From contig CAJXJR010000003.1 of assembly GCA_913055155.1 (NCBI GenBank), forward strand, positions 186,001 through 250,000: a DNA stretch of 64,000 bases. The letters are read 5' to 3'. Within the stretch, counting starts at the first letter, position 1. Each line of letters opens with the position of its first letter. Of this stretch, positions 54,860 to 64,000 are shown piece by piece. Source of the DNA: an uncultured Erythrobacter sp. (lineage in GTDB: Bacteria; Pseudomonadota; Alphaproteobacteria; Sphingomonadales; Sphingomonadaceae). The notes under the pieces were generated by a model. It made no database searches. It worked only from the letters and a program-made list of their open reading frames with translations, and was not told the DNA's origin. The position numbers were made by a program, and so were the translations under genes.

Positions 54860-55531
54860 ATGCTGAAACGATTCGCAATCCCACGAATTGGGGGTGCCGC
54901 GCTGCTGGCGCTCTCGCTCACCACGCCGCTGGCCGCGCAGGACGAAGGCGAAGCCGCCCAGCCCGAGCAGGCCTACGCCACGACCGACGTCGTGCTGCAA
55001 ACCACCATGGGCGAGATCGTGATCGCGCTGGAGACCGAGCGCGCGCCGATCACCGCGGGCAATTTCCTGCGCTACGTGGAGGAAGATCGCTTCGACGGCA
55101 CCGTCTTCTACCGCGCCATGCACATGGACTGGGGCGACCAGCCCAACGGCCTGATCCAGGGCGGCACCCAGTGGGACCCGGAGCGCATTTTGCCCGGCAT
55201 CGAACACGAACCGACGACGCTGACCGGCCTCAGCCACACGCGCGGCGCATTGTCGATGGCAATGGGTGAACCGGGCACGGCGAACGGCGATTTCTCGATC
55301 ATGCTGGGCGACCAGACCGGGCTGGATGCCAATCCCGAAAGCGACGATCCGGTGTGGCAGAACGGCTATGCCGTGTTCGGCTATGTCATCGACGGCATGG
55401 ACGTGGTCGAAGCGATCCACGCCGCCCCTATCGATCCGGAAAAGGGCGAAGGCTGGATGCAGGGCCAGATGCTGGCCGACCCGGTCGAAATCGTCGAAGC
55501 GCGCGTGGTCGAGGAAACTGCGGACGAGTAG
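54860..55531 (+). CDS. Exported cyclophilin-type peptidyl-prolyl isomerase
   Basis: 223 residues from ATG at 54860 (MLKRFAIPRIGGAALLALSLT, signal peptide ending LAAQ); CAGGA sits about 8 bp upstream. Periplasmic PPIase fold: TTMGEIVIALETERAPITAGNFLRYVE, FYRAMHMDWG, TGLSHTRGALSMAMGEPGTANGDFSI. The catalytic core is partly altered (AMHMDWGDQPNGLIQGG instead of VIxGFMIQGG), so activity may be weak. Divergent from creD. Confidence 0.9.
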   Translation: MLKRFAIPRIGGAALLALSLTTPLAAQDEGEAAQPEQAYATTDVVLQTTMGEIVIALETERAPITAGNFLRYVEEDRFDGTVFYRAMHMDWGDQPNGLIQGGTQWDPERILPGIEHEPTTLTGLSHTRGALSMAMGEPGTANGDFSIMLGDQTGLDANPESDDPVWQNGYAVFGYVIDGMDVVEAIHAAPIDPEKGEGWMQGQMLADPVEIVEARVVEETADE

Positions 55532-55534
55532 CGG

Positions 55535-56851
55535 TCAGTCCCGCTCGGGCCTCTCCGCTGCCAGTCGGCTCATCAGGATCGCCGTGCGCTGCGCCTGCCG
55601 GGTAAAACTGCGCAGGTCCACCGTCTCGCCAACGGCATGGCTGCCCGATCCATCCGGCCCCATGCCCGCCAGCCCATCGGCATAAGGCGCGACGAAGCTG
55701 ATATCGGCGGCACCACGGCGAGCGGGCGGGAAAATGCCCATTTCCTCCAGCCCCATGTCTGCGTTGATCGCGTTCAGGCGCGCGAACAGCGCCATGTTGC
55801 CTTCGCTGGGCGACATGGGCGGATAGCGGAAGGCAAATTCGATTTCCGCATCGGTGCCGGGCAGGTTGTCATCGACAATGGCCTGCATGGCAGCGGCAAT
55901 GCGGTCGGTCTGCTCCTGTGAGATCGTGCGCAAGTCCCCTCGCGCCACCGCAGTGGAGGGGATGATATTGGTCTTGCCCACCGCAGCGGCGCCAAGGCGG
56001 TCTTCGGCCAGTTCCGCCGGCGTACCGCCCGCCATGAAACCGACGTTGTAGGTGAGGTTCTCCTCCGGCAGTTCCTCGCGAAAGGTGTCGAGGATGCGTG
56101 CCATCTCGTAGATCGCACCATAGCCTGCACGCTCGCCAAACACACCCGAGGAATGGCCGGTGCGGCCGGTGGTCGTCAGCGTCCAGCTGTTCGACGAACG
56201 CCGCGCAACCACGCCCATGTCGCGCCCGTCCTGCACCGACAGCCCCTCGAAACCCAGCGCCACGTCGGCCCATTGGCCTGCTGCGACAAGGTCTGCACGC
56301 GCCTGCTCTATCGGGTTGCCGACGTCTTCCTCGTCCCCCGTCAACGCGACCACGATGTTGGCGCCGTCCAGCGTGCCCGCCGCCTGCATGGCGTTGAGGG
56401 CGGAGAGGATGACCACGATCCCGCCCTTGTCGTCCACCACGCCCGGGCCGGTGGCAGTGTCGCCGTCACGAACGAACTGCTGGAACGGCGATGCCGGTTC
56501 GAAGACCGTGTCGATATGGCCGATCAGCAGCATGCGGGTGCTGGCGGGATCGCCGTGGCGCGTCGCAAACAGGTGCCCGGCGCGCCCGACGTGATCCTGA
56601 TCGATCCATTCGACTTCGAAGCCAAGCGCCTCGAACTGCGGCACCAGCATCTGCCCCACTTCGCGCACGCCCTCGTGGTTGTGGGTGCCCGAATTGATGT
56701 TGGTCATCGCCTCCAGCAAGGCGACATCGCTGTCGAACCCGGCCTCCACTGTCTCGATCATCACCTGTTCGGCAGGCGAAAGCTGGGCGACCGCGGGCGA
56801 CGCCACGCTTGCGGCAAGCAAACCTGCCAGCGCGGCGTGCCTGACCGGCAT
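55535..56851 (-). CDS. Exported M20 family metallopeptidase (glutamate carboxypeptidase-like)
   Basis: 438 residues from ATG at 56851 ([22 protein letters not shown], signal peptide). Zinc ligands and catalytic residues: GHIDTVFEP, GPGVVDDKGGIVV, TGDEEDVGNP (general base and ligand), and NIIPSTAVARGDLRTIS. Similar to carboxypeptidase G2. Its ATG overlaps the sdhA stop (TGATG), so it is translated with the succinate dehydrogenase operon, an odd partner. Convergent with the cyclophilin gene by 3 bp. Confidence 0.9.
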   Translation of the reverse strand: MPVRHAALAGLLAASVASPAVAQLSPAEQVMIETVEAGFDSDVALLEAMTNINSGTHNHEGVREVGQMLVPQFEALGFEVEWIDQDHVGRAGHLFATRHGDPASTRMLLIGHIDTVFEPASPFQQFVRDGDTATGPGVVDDKGGIVVILSALNAMQAAGTLDGANIVVALTGDEEDVGNPIEQARADLVAAGQWADVALGFEGLSVQDGRDMGVVARRSSNSWTLTTTGRTGHSSGVFGERAGYGAIYEMARILDTFREELPEENLTYNVGFMAGGTPAELAEDRLGAAAVGKTNIIPSTAVARGDLRTISQEQTDRIAAAMQAIVDDNLPGTDAEIEFAFRYPPMSPSEGNMALFARLNAINADMGLEEMGIFPPARRGAADISFVAPYADGLAGMGPDGSGSHAVGETVDLRSFTRQAQRTAILMSRLAAERPERD

Positions 56852-58698
56852 CAATAGACGCGCTTCTTCGGCTTGATGTATTCGGCGTCGTCGGTGAGCG
56901 TGTATTCGTGCACCGGGCGGTAATCGATCTTCACCGAACCGTCCTTGCCGCCCCAGCCTTCGAACCAGGCAGCGGTGTGCTTCATCCAGTTCTCGTCGTC
57001 GCGGCCGTTGGTTTCTTCGTTGAAGTAATCCTCGTTCACGTGCGCGCCGCGGCATTCCTTGCGGTTGGCGGCGGAATGCATGGTGACGGCGGCCTGGCCG
57101 ATGAGGTTGTCCAGTTCCAGCGTCTCGACCAGGTCCGAGTTCCAGATCAGCGAGCGGTCGCTGACCTTGATGTCGTTCATCCGGGCGTAGATGTCGGTGA
57201 GCTGCGACTTGCCTTCCTCCAGCAGCTCGTCGCTGCGGAACACGGCGGCGTGCTTCGACATGCACTGCTGCATTTCGGTGCGGATCGAGGCGGTCGAGGA
57301 ATCGCCGTCGGCGTGGCGGAAGTGGTCGAGCCGCGAAAGCGCCAGGTCGGCGCTGTCGGCGGGCAGTTCGTCATGGCTCTGGCCGGGCTTGATGGTGTCG
57401 CGCAGGCGGTGGCCCGCCGCACGGCCGAACACCACCAGGTCGGTGAGCGAGTTGGAGCCGAGACGGTTCGCCCCGTGCACCGAGACGCAGGCCGCCTCGC
57501 CCACGGCAAACAGGCCGGGCACCACGGTTTCCGGATCGCCATCGGGCCCGATGGTCACCACTTCGCCGTGATAGTTCGTGGGGATACCGCCCATGTTGTA
57601 GTGCACGGTGGGCACCACCGGCAGCGGCTGGCGGGTCAGGTCTACCCCGGCAAAGATCTTGCCGCTTTCGGTAATGCCCGGCAGGCGCTGCGCCAGCACG
57701 TTCGGGTCGATGTGGTCTAGGTGCAGGAAGATGTGGTCCTTGTTCGGGCCCACGCCGCGCCCTTCGCGGATCTCGATCGCCATCGAGCGCGAGACGACGT
57801 CACGGCTGGCAAGGTCCTTCGCCGAAGGGGCATAGCGTTCCATGAACCGCTCGCCTTCGGAGTTGGTCAGGTAACCGCCTTCGCCGCGCGCGCCCTCGGT
57901 AATCAGCACGCCTGCGCCATAGATGCCGGTGGGGTGGAACTGCACGAATTCCATGTCCTGCAGCGGCAGGCCGGCACGCAGCACCATGCCGCCGCCGTCA
58001 CCGGTGCAAGTGTGGGCGCTGGTGCAGGTAAAGTAGGTGCGGCCATAGCCGCCAGTCGCCAGCACCACGGCGTGGCTGCGGAAACGGTGGATCGAGCCAT
58101 CGTCAAGGCACATGGCGATCACGCCGACGCACTTGCCGTCCTTCATGATCAGGTCGATGGCGAAGTATTCGATGTAGAAATCCGCCGCGTACTTCAGGCT
58201 CTGCTGGTACAGCGTGTGCAGCAGCGCGTGGCCGGTGCGGTCGGCGGCAGCGCAGGTGCGCTGCACCGGCGGGCCTTCGCCCATGTTCTGCATGTGGCCG
58301 CCGAAGGGACGCTGGTAGATCGTGCCCTCCTCGTTACGGCTGAAGGGCATGCCTGCGTGTTCCAGTTCCAGGATCGTGTCGGGCGCCTCGCGCACCAGGT
58401 ATTCGATGGCGTCCTGGTCACCCAGCCAGTCGGCACCCTTCACGGTGTCGTACATGTGCCACTGCCAGTGGTCGGGCGTGTTGTTGCCCAGCGCGGCAGC
58501 CACGCCGCCTTGCGCTGCCACGGTGTGGCTGCGGGTGGGGAACACCTTGGTGATGTTGGCGGTCTTCAGCCCGGCCTCTGCCGCGCCCATGGTGGCGCGC
58601 AGGCCGGAACCGCCGGCCCCCACCACCACCACGTCATAGGTGTGGTCGATGATCGGGTAGGCGCGACCGTTGATTTCGAAAGTCTCTTTGCGGGCCAT
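56851..58698 (-). CDS. sdhA: Succinate dehydrogenase flavoprotein subunit
   Basis: FAD subunit of complex II, oxidises succinate to fumarate at the inner membrane. 615 residues. [20 protein letters not shown] Rossmann loop, [20 protein letters not shown] with the flavinylated His, and active-site [21 protein letters not shown]. Overlaps sdhD by one base at its start and the M20 gene at its end. sdhB is not in the window. Confidence 0.98.
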   Translation of the reverse strand: MARKETFEINGRAYPIIDHTYDVVVVGAGGSGLRATMGAAEAGLKTANITKVFPTRSHTVAAQGGVAAALGNNTPDHWQWHMYDTVKGADWLGDQDAIEYLVREAPDTILELEHAGMPFSRNEEGTIYQRPFGGHMQNMGEGPPVQRTCAAADRTGHALLHTLYQQSLKYAADFYIEYFAIDLIMKDGKCVGVIAMCLDDGSIHRFRSHAVVLATGGYGRTYFTCTSAHTCTGDGGGMVLRAGLPLQDMEFVQFHPTGIYGAGVLITEGARGEGGYLTNSEGERFMERYAPSAKDLASRDVVSRSMAIEIREGRGVGPNKDHIFLHLDHIDPNVLAQRLPGITESGKIFAGVDLTRQPLPVVPTVHYNMGGIPTNYHGEVVTIGPDGDPETVVPGLFAVGEAACVSVHGANRLGSNSLTDLVVFGRAAGHRLRDTIKPGQSHDELPADSADLALSRLDHFRHADGDSSTASIRTEMQQCMSKHAAVFRSDELLEEGKSQLTDIYARMNDIKVSDRSLIWNSDLVETLELDNLIGQAAVTMHSAANRKECRGAHVNEDYFNEETNGRDDENWMKHTAAWFEGWGGKDGSVKIDYRPVHEYTLTDDAEYIKPKKRVY

Positions 58699-59087
58699 CA
58701 GGCGGCTCCTCCGGAGAAGACAAGGCGAGCAAGGCAGAAGAGGCCGAAGGCGGCGCCTGCGAAGCTGGCAATATTCAGAAGCAGGATGGCACCGAACTTG
58801 GTGCCGCTTTCGTGCAGGTAATCCTCGATCAGCACCTGCAGGCCCAGGCGGGCATGCCAGAAGGTGGAGATAACCAGCAGCGCCACCATGAAGGCGGGCA
58901 GCGGCGAGGACAGCCAGCCTGCGACGCTGGCGTAGGAATAGTCGCCCAGCAGCGCCAGCGAAATGCCCAGGAACACCATGGTGACAAGATTGCCGACCGC
59001 GGTGAAGCGCTGCATCAGCCAGTGATGCGGGCCCTCGTGTGCCGAACCAAGGCCGCGTACCCGGCCGATCGAAGTTCCGTTACCCAT
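58698..59087 (-). CDS. sdhD: Succinate dehydrogenase hydrophobic membrane anchor
   Basis: 129 residues, three membrane helices, anchors SdhAB and binds quinone and heme with SdhC. Family features: [20 protein letters not shown] and [17 protein letters not shown] with the heme-side His and the DY pair. Second gene of sdhCDA; one-base overlap with sdhA (TGATG-type junction). Confidence 0.92.
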   Translation of the reverse strand: MGNGTSIGRVRGLGSAHEGPHHWLMQRFTAVGNLVTMVFLGISLALLGDYSYASVAGWLSSPLPAFMVALLVISTFWHARLGLQVLIEDYLHESGTKFGAILLLNIASFAGAAFGLFCLARLVFSGGAA

Positions 59088-59099
59088 TCTTGCCTCCCC

Positions 59100-59480
59100 T
59101 CAAGCCAGCAGGATGAAGGCCCAGAAGGCCACGGTGAGCACGATCCCTGCGACCATCGAGATCACGGAGAAGGTGCGATTGGTGTTCAGTTCGTACCCCG
59201 CGCCGATATCCAGCACGAAGTGGCGCAGCCCAGAGGACATATGGGTGAAACAGGCCCAGGTCAGGCCCACCAGCACCACCATGCCATACCAGCTGGAAGC
59301 ATGGGTATGGAACGTCTCGTAAGCGTCCGGCCCGCCGGCCAGCGCGCCCAGCCACCAAAGCAGCACGCCGAGGCCGACGATCGCCATCCCGTCACCGGAG
59401 ATGCGGTGCAGGATGGATACCGTCATGTGCGGTCCCCATTTCCAGATTTGCAGGTGCGGTGAAAGCGGGCGGTTGTCCAT
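59100..59480 (-). CDS. sdhC: Succinate dehydrogenase cytochrome b556 subunit
   Basis: 126 residues from ATG at 59480 (MDNRPLSPHLQIWKWGPHMTV); the track ORF reaching 60002 is a run-on. Signatures: RPLSPHLQIWKW, SILHRISGDGM (quinone-site Ser/Arg) and HMSSGLRHFVLDIG with the heme His. Three helices. First gene of the sdhCDA operon; a plausible promoter is at 59512-59539. Confidence 0.95.
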   Translation of the reverse strand: MDNRPLSPHLQIWKWGPHMTVSILHRISGDGMAIVGLGVLLWWLGALAGGPDAYETFHTHASSWYGMVVLVGLTWACFTHMSSGLRHFVLDIGAGYELNTNRTFSVISMVAGIVLTVAFWAFILLA

Positions 59481-59511
59481 GGCATGTCCCGTTGGTTGCG
59501 AATGTGGGCCC

Positions 59512-59539
59512 CATCTAGCGCATGTGGCGCGCGAGACAA
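59512..59539 (-). promoter_or_regulatory. Predicted sigma-70 promoter of sdhCDA
   Basis: Minus strand TTGTCT-N16-TAGATG, counted, 32 bp upstream of the sdhC ATG. Confidence 0.45.
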
Positions 59540-59625
59540 GCGGCCCTTGGCCCATATCGCCCATTTGCCGAGCCACTTGCGGACAGTCTTTCCCCCTGCC
59601 CCGCCCATCGCTATGACCGGCGCCC

Positions 59626-60336
59626 ATGACCAATATTCTTGTTACAGGCAGCAGCAGGGGCATCGGCCAGGCAATTGCCGACCAGTTGGCAGAGCGCGGC
59701 TGCAACGTCATGGGCCATGCCACCCGCGCCATCGATTCGCGCACCATCGCCGCCGATTTCGCCGACCCGCCTGCCCCGCAGATGCTGTGGGAAGAGGCGC
59801 TGCACCGCCTCGACGGGCGGATCGACGTGCTGGTGAACAATGCCGGGCTGTTCGAACAGATCCCGCTGCACGCCAGCGACATCGAGTGGCTGGATCGCTG
59901 GGAAGACACACTGCGCATCAACCTGACGGCCGCCGCCCAGCTCAGCCGCTTTGCCGTGCGCCACTGGCAGGAACGCGGCTCTGCCGGGCGGATCGTGCAC
60001 ATTGCCAGCCGCGCGGCCTATCGTGGCGATTCGCCGGCGCACTGGCACTATGCGGCAGCCAAGGGCGGCATGGTGGCCATGCACAAGACCATCGCCCGCG
60101 GCTATGCCGCCGAAGGCATCCTGTCCTTCGCCATCACCCCCGGCTTTACCGATACCGCCATGGCGGGCGACTACCTGGAAAGCCGCGGCGGCGAAGGGCT
60201 GCTGGCCGATATCCCGCTGGGCCGCGTGGCCGAACCGGAAGAGATCGCCGATATCGCCGTGTTCTGCTCGCTCGACGCCCCGCCCAGCATGACCGGCGCG
60301 GTGATCGACGCCAACGGCGCCAGCTATGTCCGGTAG
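59626..60336 (+). CDS. SDR family oxidoreductase
   Basis: 236-residue classical short-chain dehydrogenase; cytosolic, substrate unknown. TGSSRGIGQAIADQLAERG cofactor loop, NNAGLF, and catalytic HWHYAAAKGGMVAMHK (YxxxK as YAAAK). C-terminal GAVIDANGASYVR. Its end overlaps the metallo-beta-lactamase start by 11 bp, so the two are coupled. Divergent from sdhC. Confidence 0.9.
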   Translation: MTNILVTGSSRGIGQAIADQLAERGCNVMGHATRAIDSRTIAADFADPPAPQMLWEEALHRLDGRIDVLVNNAGLFEQIPLHASDIEWLDRWEDTLRINLTAAAQLSRFAVRHWQERGSAGRIVHIASRAAYRGDSPAHWHYAAAKGGMVAMHKTIARGYAAEGILSFAITPGFTDTAMAGDYLESRGGEGLLADIPLGRVAEPEEIADIAVFCSLDAPPSMTGAVIDANGASYVR

Positions 60337-61267
60337 GATCCTCGCCGTCCTGGCGAGCCTTTGCCTTGCTGCCTGCGTCGCCCCGCAACCCCCGGTACCG
60401 CGCGCCAGCACCGGCGTACTGGATGCAGCGCGCGCCAGCGCCGGTGACGGCTCTGCCTGGGCCGAAGCTTGCGAGGACTGGGACGACTGGGACAAGCGCG
60501 CCCCGGCCTTCCACGTGTTCGGCGATACCTATCACGTGGGCACTTGCGGCATTTCCGCGATCCTGATCGCGGGGGCAGACGGCCATGTGCTGATCGACAG
60601 CGGCACCCGCAATGGCGCGCGCGTGGTGCTCAGCAATATCCGCACGCTGGGCTTCCAGCCGGAAAACGTGCGCGTCGTGCTGACCAGTCACGAGCATTTC
60701 GACCATGTCGGCGGCTTGTGGTGGGTGCAGGAAAACAGCGGCGCGCGCATCCTCACCTCGCCGCAAGCACTGGACGTGATCGAAAGCGGCGAAGCCGATG
60801 CGGCAGACCCGCAAGCCGGCATGCACGATCCCATGCACCCGATCGCCCGCCACATGGTCAGCGCCATCGAGCCGGGTGAACCGGTGACGCTGCTGGGGCG
60901 CGAATTCCTGCCCGTCGCCACGCCCGGCCACACCCCCGGAGCGCTGACGTGGCAGTGGCAGGACTGCGAAGGCGCGGAATGCCGCAGCGTGGTCTATGCC
61001 GACAGCCTCTCTGCCGTCAGCAGCGACGACTATCGTTTCTCCGACCATCCCGACTACGTGCAGGCCTATCGCGACGGGCTGGCGCGGCTCGCCGCGCTCG
61101 ATTGCGACGTGCTGCTCACCCCGCACCCTTCGGCCAGCCACATGCGCGACAAGCTGCTGGCGGGCGACCTTGCCGGCGGCATGACCTGCGCGGCCTATGC
61201 GGCAGACCGGCTTGCCCGGCTGGAGCAGCGGCTGGAGCAGGAGGCCCAGGGAGGTATCGGCCAATGA
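60326..61267 (+). CDS. Subclass B3 metallo-beta-lactamase, predicted lipoprotein
   Basis: Zinc hydrolase of beta-lactams; 313 residues. N-terminus MSGRILAVLASLCLAAC ends in a lipobox, so it is probably a lipoprotein rather than free in the periplasm. All B3 ligands appear: SHEHFDHVGG (HxHxDH), TPGHTPGALTW (His196) and LTPHPSASHM (His263), with DSLS giving the B3 Ser221. Chromosomal B3 enzymes are known in erythrobacteria. Coupled to the SDR gene before it and to prmA after it (ATGA); no blaI or ampR nearby, so it is probably not induced in the usual way. Confidence 0.9.
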   Translation: MSGRILAVLASLCLAACVAPQPPVPRASTGVLDAARASAGDGSAWAEACEDWDDWDKRAPAFHVFGDTYHVGTCGISAILIAGADGHVLIDSGTRNGARVVLSNIRTLGFQPENVRVVLTSHEHFDHVGGLWWVQENSGARILTSPQALDVIESGEADAADPQAGMHDPMHPIARHMVSAIEPGEPVTLLGREFLPVATPGHTPGALTWQWQDCEGAECRSVVYADSLSAVSSDDYRFSDHPDYVQAYRDGLARLAALDCDVLLTPHPSASHMRDKLLAGDLAGGMTCAAYAADRLARLEQRLEQEAQGGIGQ

Positions 61268-62169
61268 GCTGGAAACTGACTGCCGTTACCACCAAGGAAG
61301 CCGTAGAAGCCGCGCTGGAACGGCGCGAGATGACCATCGGCTGGGACGAGAATATCGTCCTCACCGGGTTCGAGGTCGATCCCGAAGAGGCCGATACCTG
61401 GCGCCTCGAAGCCTACACGCCGGGCAAGCCGACCGACGACGAACGCGCCGCCCTGCACGCGCTGTTCGACGATCCGGTGCCGCCGATCCTTGCCGAGGAA
61501 CTGCCCGAAGTCGACTGGGTGGCCGAAAGCCAAAAGGGCGTCGACCCGATCCGTGCCGGCCGCTTTCGCGTGCGCACGCCTGATCATGATGCGCTGGGCG
61601 ACCCCGCCCTGACCGAATTCGTGATCCCCGCCGCGCAGGCTTTCGGCACCGGCCAGCATGAAACCACGGCGGGCTGCCTGGAAATGCTCGACGTGATGCA
61701 CCGGCAAGGCCTGCGACCGCACAATGTCGCGGATATCGGCACCGGCACCGGGCTGCTGGCCTTTGCTGCGCTGGACCTGTGGCCACTGGCCAAGGCAGTG
61801 GCCAGCGATATCGATCCGGTCTGCGGCCCGGCTGTGGTCAGCAATTGCGCGCTGAACCATGTGCCGCTGGGCACCGATCGCGGCCAGCTGGCCATGGTGA
61901 TTGCCGATGGCATGGACGACCCCGCCTTGCAGGCGCGCGCGCCGTTCGACCTGCTGATCGCCAATATCCTGGCCGGTCCGCTGATCGACATGGCGCACGA
62001 TTTCGCCGAGGCCGTGGCGCCGCGTGGCAGCATCCTGCTGGCGGGCCTGCTGGAAGTGCAGGAACAGGCCGTTCGCTCGGCCTATCGCAAGGCGGGCTTC
62101 CGCCTGCACCGCCGCATCGTCAACGGCGACTGGAGTATCCTGTGGCTGCGGCATCGCTTTCAGGGCTGA
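61264..62169 (+). CDS. prmA: Ribosomal protein L11 methyltransferase
   Basis: SAM-dependent methylation of L11; cytosolic. 301 residues from ATG at 61264 (MSWKLTAVTTKEAVEAAL), overlapping the lactamase stop (ATGA). An N-terminal substrate-recognition domain is followed by the SAM domain: AFGTGQHETT, VADIGTGTGLLAFAALD and LLIANILAGPLIDMA (the NILA signature). Stop overlaps the next start. Confidence 0.94.
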   Translation: MSWKLTAVTTKEAVEAALERREMTIGWDENIVLTGFEVDPEEADTWRLEAYTPGKPTDDERAALHALFDDPVPPILAEELPEVDWVAESQKGVDPIRAGRFRVRTPDHDALGDPALTEFVIPAAQAFGTGQHETTAGCLEMLDVMHRQGLRPHNVADIGTGTGLLAFAALDLWPLAKAVASDIDPVCGPAVVSNCALNHVPLGTDRGQLAMVIADGMDDPALQARAPFDLLIANILAGPLIDMAHDFAEAVAPRGSILLAGLLEVQEQAVRSAYRKAGFRLHRRIVNGDWSILWLRHRFQG

Positions 62170-62876
62170 TGCGCCGCCTGCTGCGCGGCCTGCTGGCGCT
62201 GCTCGCCGCGCTGGCCTTGCTGGTGGTCGGCTATCCGCTGGCGGCATGGGTCGGCAGCTCGATCCCGGCGAACGAGGCGGTCGATCTCGCCGGGGAAGAG
62301 ACCGTCCAGATCATGGTCGAAACCAATGGCACCCACACCAGCATCGTGGTGCCCGTCGTCACTGCCACCAAGGACTGGCGCGAAACCTTTCCCAGCGCCG
62401 CCGTGCCACGCCCCGATGGCCGGATGCCTACGCACCTTGCCATCGGCTGGGGAGAGCGCGAGGTGTTCCTGAACGTGCCCACATGGGGCGACCTGAAAGC
62501 CAGCACGGCCTTGCGCATCGCCACGGTGGGCGGAGAACCGCTGATGCGCGTGAGCCATTACGTGCGCCCGGCACCCGGCCCGCACCATCGACCGCTGGAG
62601 GTCTCGACCACGCAATATGCCCGGCTGGTCACCGCGATAGAGAGCGCGCTGCCCGAAGTCGCGCCGGGAGAAACACGCGAGATCCTGAAAGGCACCTTTG
62701 TCGACGATGCCTATTACGATGCCGTCGGCAGCTACACCCTGGCCAACACCTGCAACACCTGGGTGGGCGACAGGCTGGCCGAAGCGGGCGTGGAAATGGG
62801 TCGCTGGACCCCCTTTGCCGGCGGGGTAATGAAATGGATTCCACAGCCACCAGCGCCCGCATCGGGCGCGTCCTGA
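62169..62876 (+). CDS. DUF2459/TIGR02117 family protein
   Basis: 235 residues from ATG at 62169 (MRRLLRGLLALLAALALLVVG), which overlaps the prmA stop (TGATG). An N-terminal membrane anchor, then the TIGR02117 domain: ETNGTHTSIVVPVVT, IGWGEREVFLNVPTW, SYTLANTCNTWVGDRLAEAG. The family appears in urease and other contexts with unknown role; conserved Gly/His/Asn/Cys residues suggest an enzyme of the NlpC/P60-like style, not proven. Confidence 0.85.
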   Translation: MRRLLRGLLALLAALALLVVGYPLAAWVGSSIPANEAVDLAGEETVQIMVETNGTHTSIVVPVVTATKDWRETFPSAAVPRPDGRMPTHLAIGWGEREVFLNVPTWGDLKASTALRIATVGGEPLMRVSHYVRPAPGPHHRPLEVSTTQYARLVTAIESALPEVAPGETREILKGTFVDDAYYDAVGSYTLANTCNTWVGDRLAEAGVEMGRWTPFAGGVMKWIPQPPAPASGAS

Positions 62877-62976
62877 TGGTTAATTCCGGTGTAAAGAATC
62901 GCGACATCGCGATTGCTGCCTTGCGCGATTTGTCATACCAATGTGTCAGAGGGGATCGCAGTCGGGGGGAATGCGC

Positions 62977-63312
62977 ATGGCAGAACGCGGCGCAGAACGA
63001 CATGATATCTCGATTATCGGCAAGCTTCGCACCGGCACGGGCAAGCGCGACGTAACCATCGTCGACCTGTCAGACCGCGGGTGCCGCATTTTCGATCGCA
63101 TGGGCTATCTCTCGCCCGGTCTCTCGGTGACGATAAAGATCGGGCCCATCGGCCCCATCGACGCAACGGTGCGCTGGCAGGACCAGCCCTATGCCGGGAT
63201 CCGGTTCGACAATCCGCTTTACCCCGCCGTGCTGGACCACATCCGCACGCATTTCGACCTGCGCGATCTGGGCAAGGGCGAGATCGACAATCCGGGCGAG
63301 GCGGACGTCTAG
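62977..63312 (+). CDS. PilZ domain protein
   Basis: 111 residues from ATG at 62977 (MAERGAERHDISIIG), chosen over 62971 and 62941 because GGGGG lies 7 bp upstream. PilZ features: ERHDISI and VDLSDRGCRIFDRM (DxSxxG), WQDQPYAGIRF. A likely c-di-GMP receptor, the second in the window. The lone Cys in GCRIF is as in related proteins. Monocistronic; convergent with ligA by 3 bp. Confidence 0.82.
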   Translation: MAERGAERHDISIIGKLRTGTGKRDVTIVDLSDRGCRIFDRMGYLSPGLSVTIKIGPIGPIDATVRWQDQPYAGIRFDNPLYPAVLDHIRTHFDLRDLGKGEIDNPGEADV

Positions 63313-63315
63313 TAT

Positions 63316-64000
<685 letters not shown>

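Overview
The window is a high-GC chromosomal segment of an alphaproteobacterium, most likely Sphingomonadales and probably Erythrobacteraceae (Erythrobacter/Altererythrobacter/Qipengyuania-like). Grounds: XrtA/PEP-CTERM genes (PrsK and its glycosyltransferase), the zapA - 6S RNA - 5-formyl-THF cyclo-ligase order, DUF2842, an NrsF-type ECF sigma pair, a chromosomal subclass B3 metallo-beta-lactamase, and the general gene style. This is inference from gene content; no 16S gene is present. I see no phage, IS element, CRISPR array or integrase. The DNA is almost entirely coding, and most long ORFs in the track are antisense shadows caused by GC-rich third codon positions.

Layout. 1-3.0 kb: right end of an XrtA exosortase/EPS locus (prsK partial, sugar transferase). 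3.0-9.3 kb: a small envelope protein, an SLC13 permease, tRNA-Leu(CAA), suhB, efp, an M23 peptidase, thiE and two small secreted proteins or lipoproteins. 9.3-15.7 kb: a central-carbon run on the minus strand, tkt - gap - pgk - GNAT - 2OG oxygenase - class I FBP aldolase. 15.9-17.6 kb: zapA operon, 6S RNA, a three-copy 36-bp tandem repeat, 5-FCL, DUF2842, tRNA-Asp. 17.7-21.4 kb: branched-chain 2-oxoacid dehydrogenase E1a-E1b-E2 operon behind a strong promoter with a palindrome in its spacer. 21.5-26.5 kb: thyA, a UDP-glucuronate epimerase-like gene, tRNA-Pro, purF-SDR, a PilZ protein. 26.5-35.7 kb: minus-strand set of TspO-like protein, tricorn-like S41 protease, serine hydrolase, cfa, photolyase and a YdjM-like membrane protein; the photolyase has an EcfG-type (general stress) promoter match. 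35.7-38.4 kb: a Wzz-type chain-length gene broken by two in-frame TAA codons, facing an EPS sugar transferase. 38.5-41.5 kb: korA - 37-codon membrane ORF - korB. 41.6-48.6 kb: rppH, a TPR protein, an rRNA methyltransferase, guaB, 3-hydroxybutyrate dehydrogenase, a zinc metallopeptidase and hypotheticals. 48.6-53.3 kb: a BlaI/M56 (BlaR-like) pair with two dyads in its promoter, divergent from an ECF sigma - NrsF - L-lactate-dehydrogenase-like operon. 53.3-59.5 kb: creD, a cyclophilin, an M20 peptidase coupled to sdhCDA (sdhB absent). 59.6-64 kb: SDR - B3 metallo-beta-lactamase - prmA - DUF2459, a PilZ protein, and the C-terminal part of ligA.

How it fits together. Most of the segment is core metabolism: lower glycolysis and pentose-phosphate, TCA entry, branched-chain oxidation, 2-oxoacid:ferredoxin metabolism, and nucleotide and cofactor synthesis. 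Most genes sit in tightly coupled operons with ATGA, GTGA or TGATG overlaps. I found no clear defence or mobile system. The most unusual points are regulatory or small: the double-nonsense Wzz gene, the korA/korB microprotein, the 6S-adjacent tandem repeat, the bkd and blaI operator sites, the ECF/NrsF promoter that moves the sigma start, and the sdhA-coupled peptidase where sdhB would often be. Promoter spacings and repeat periods were counted by hand on the sequence; family assignments come from recognised motifs, not from searches.
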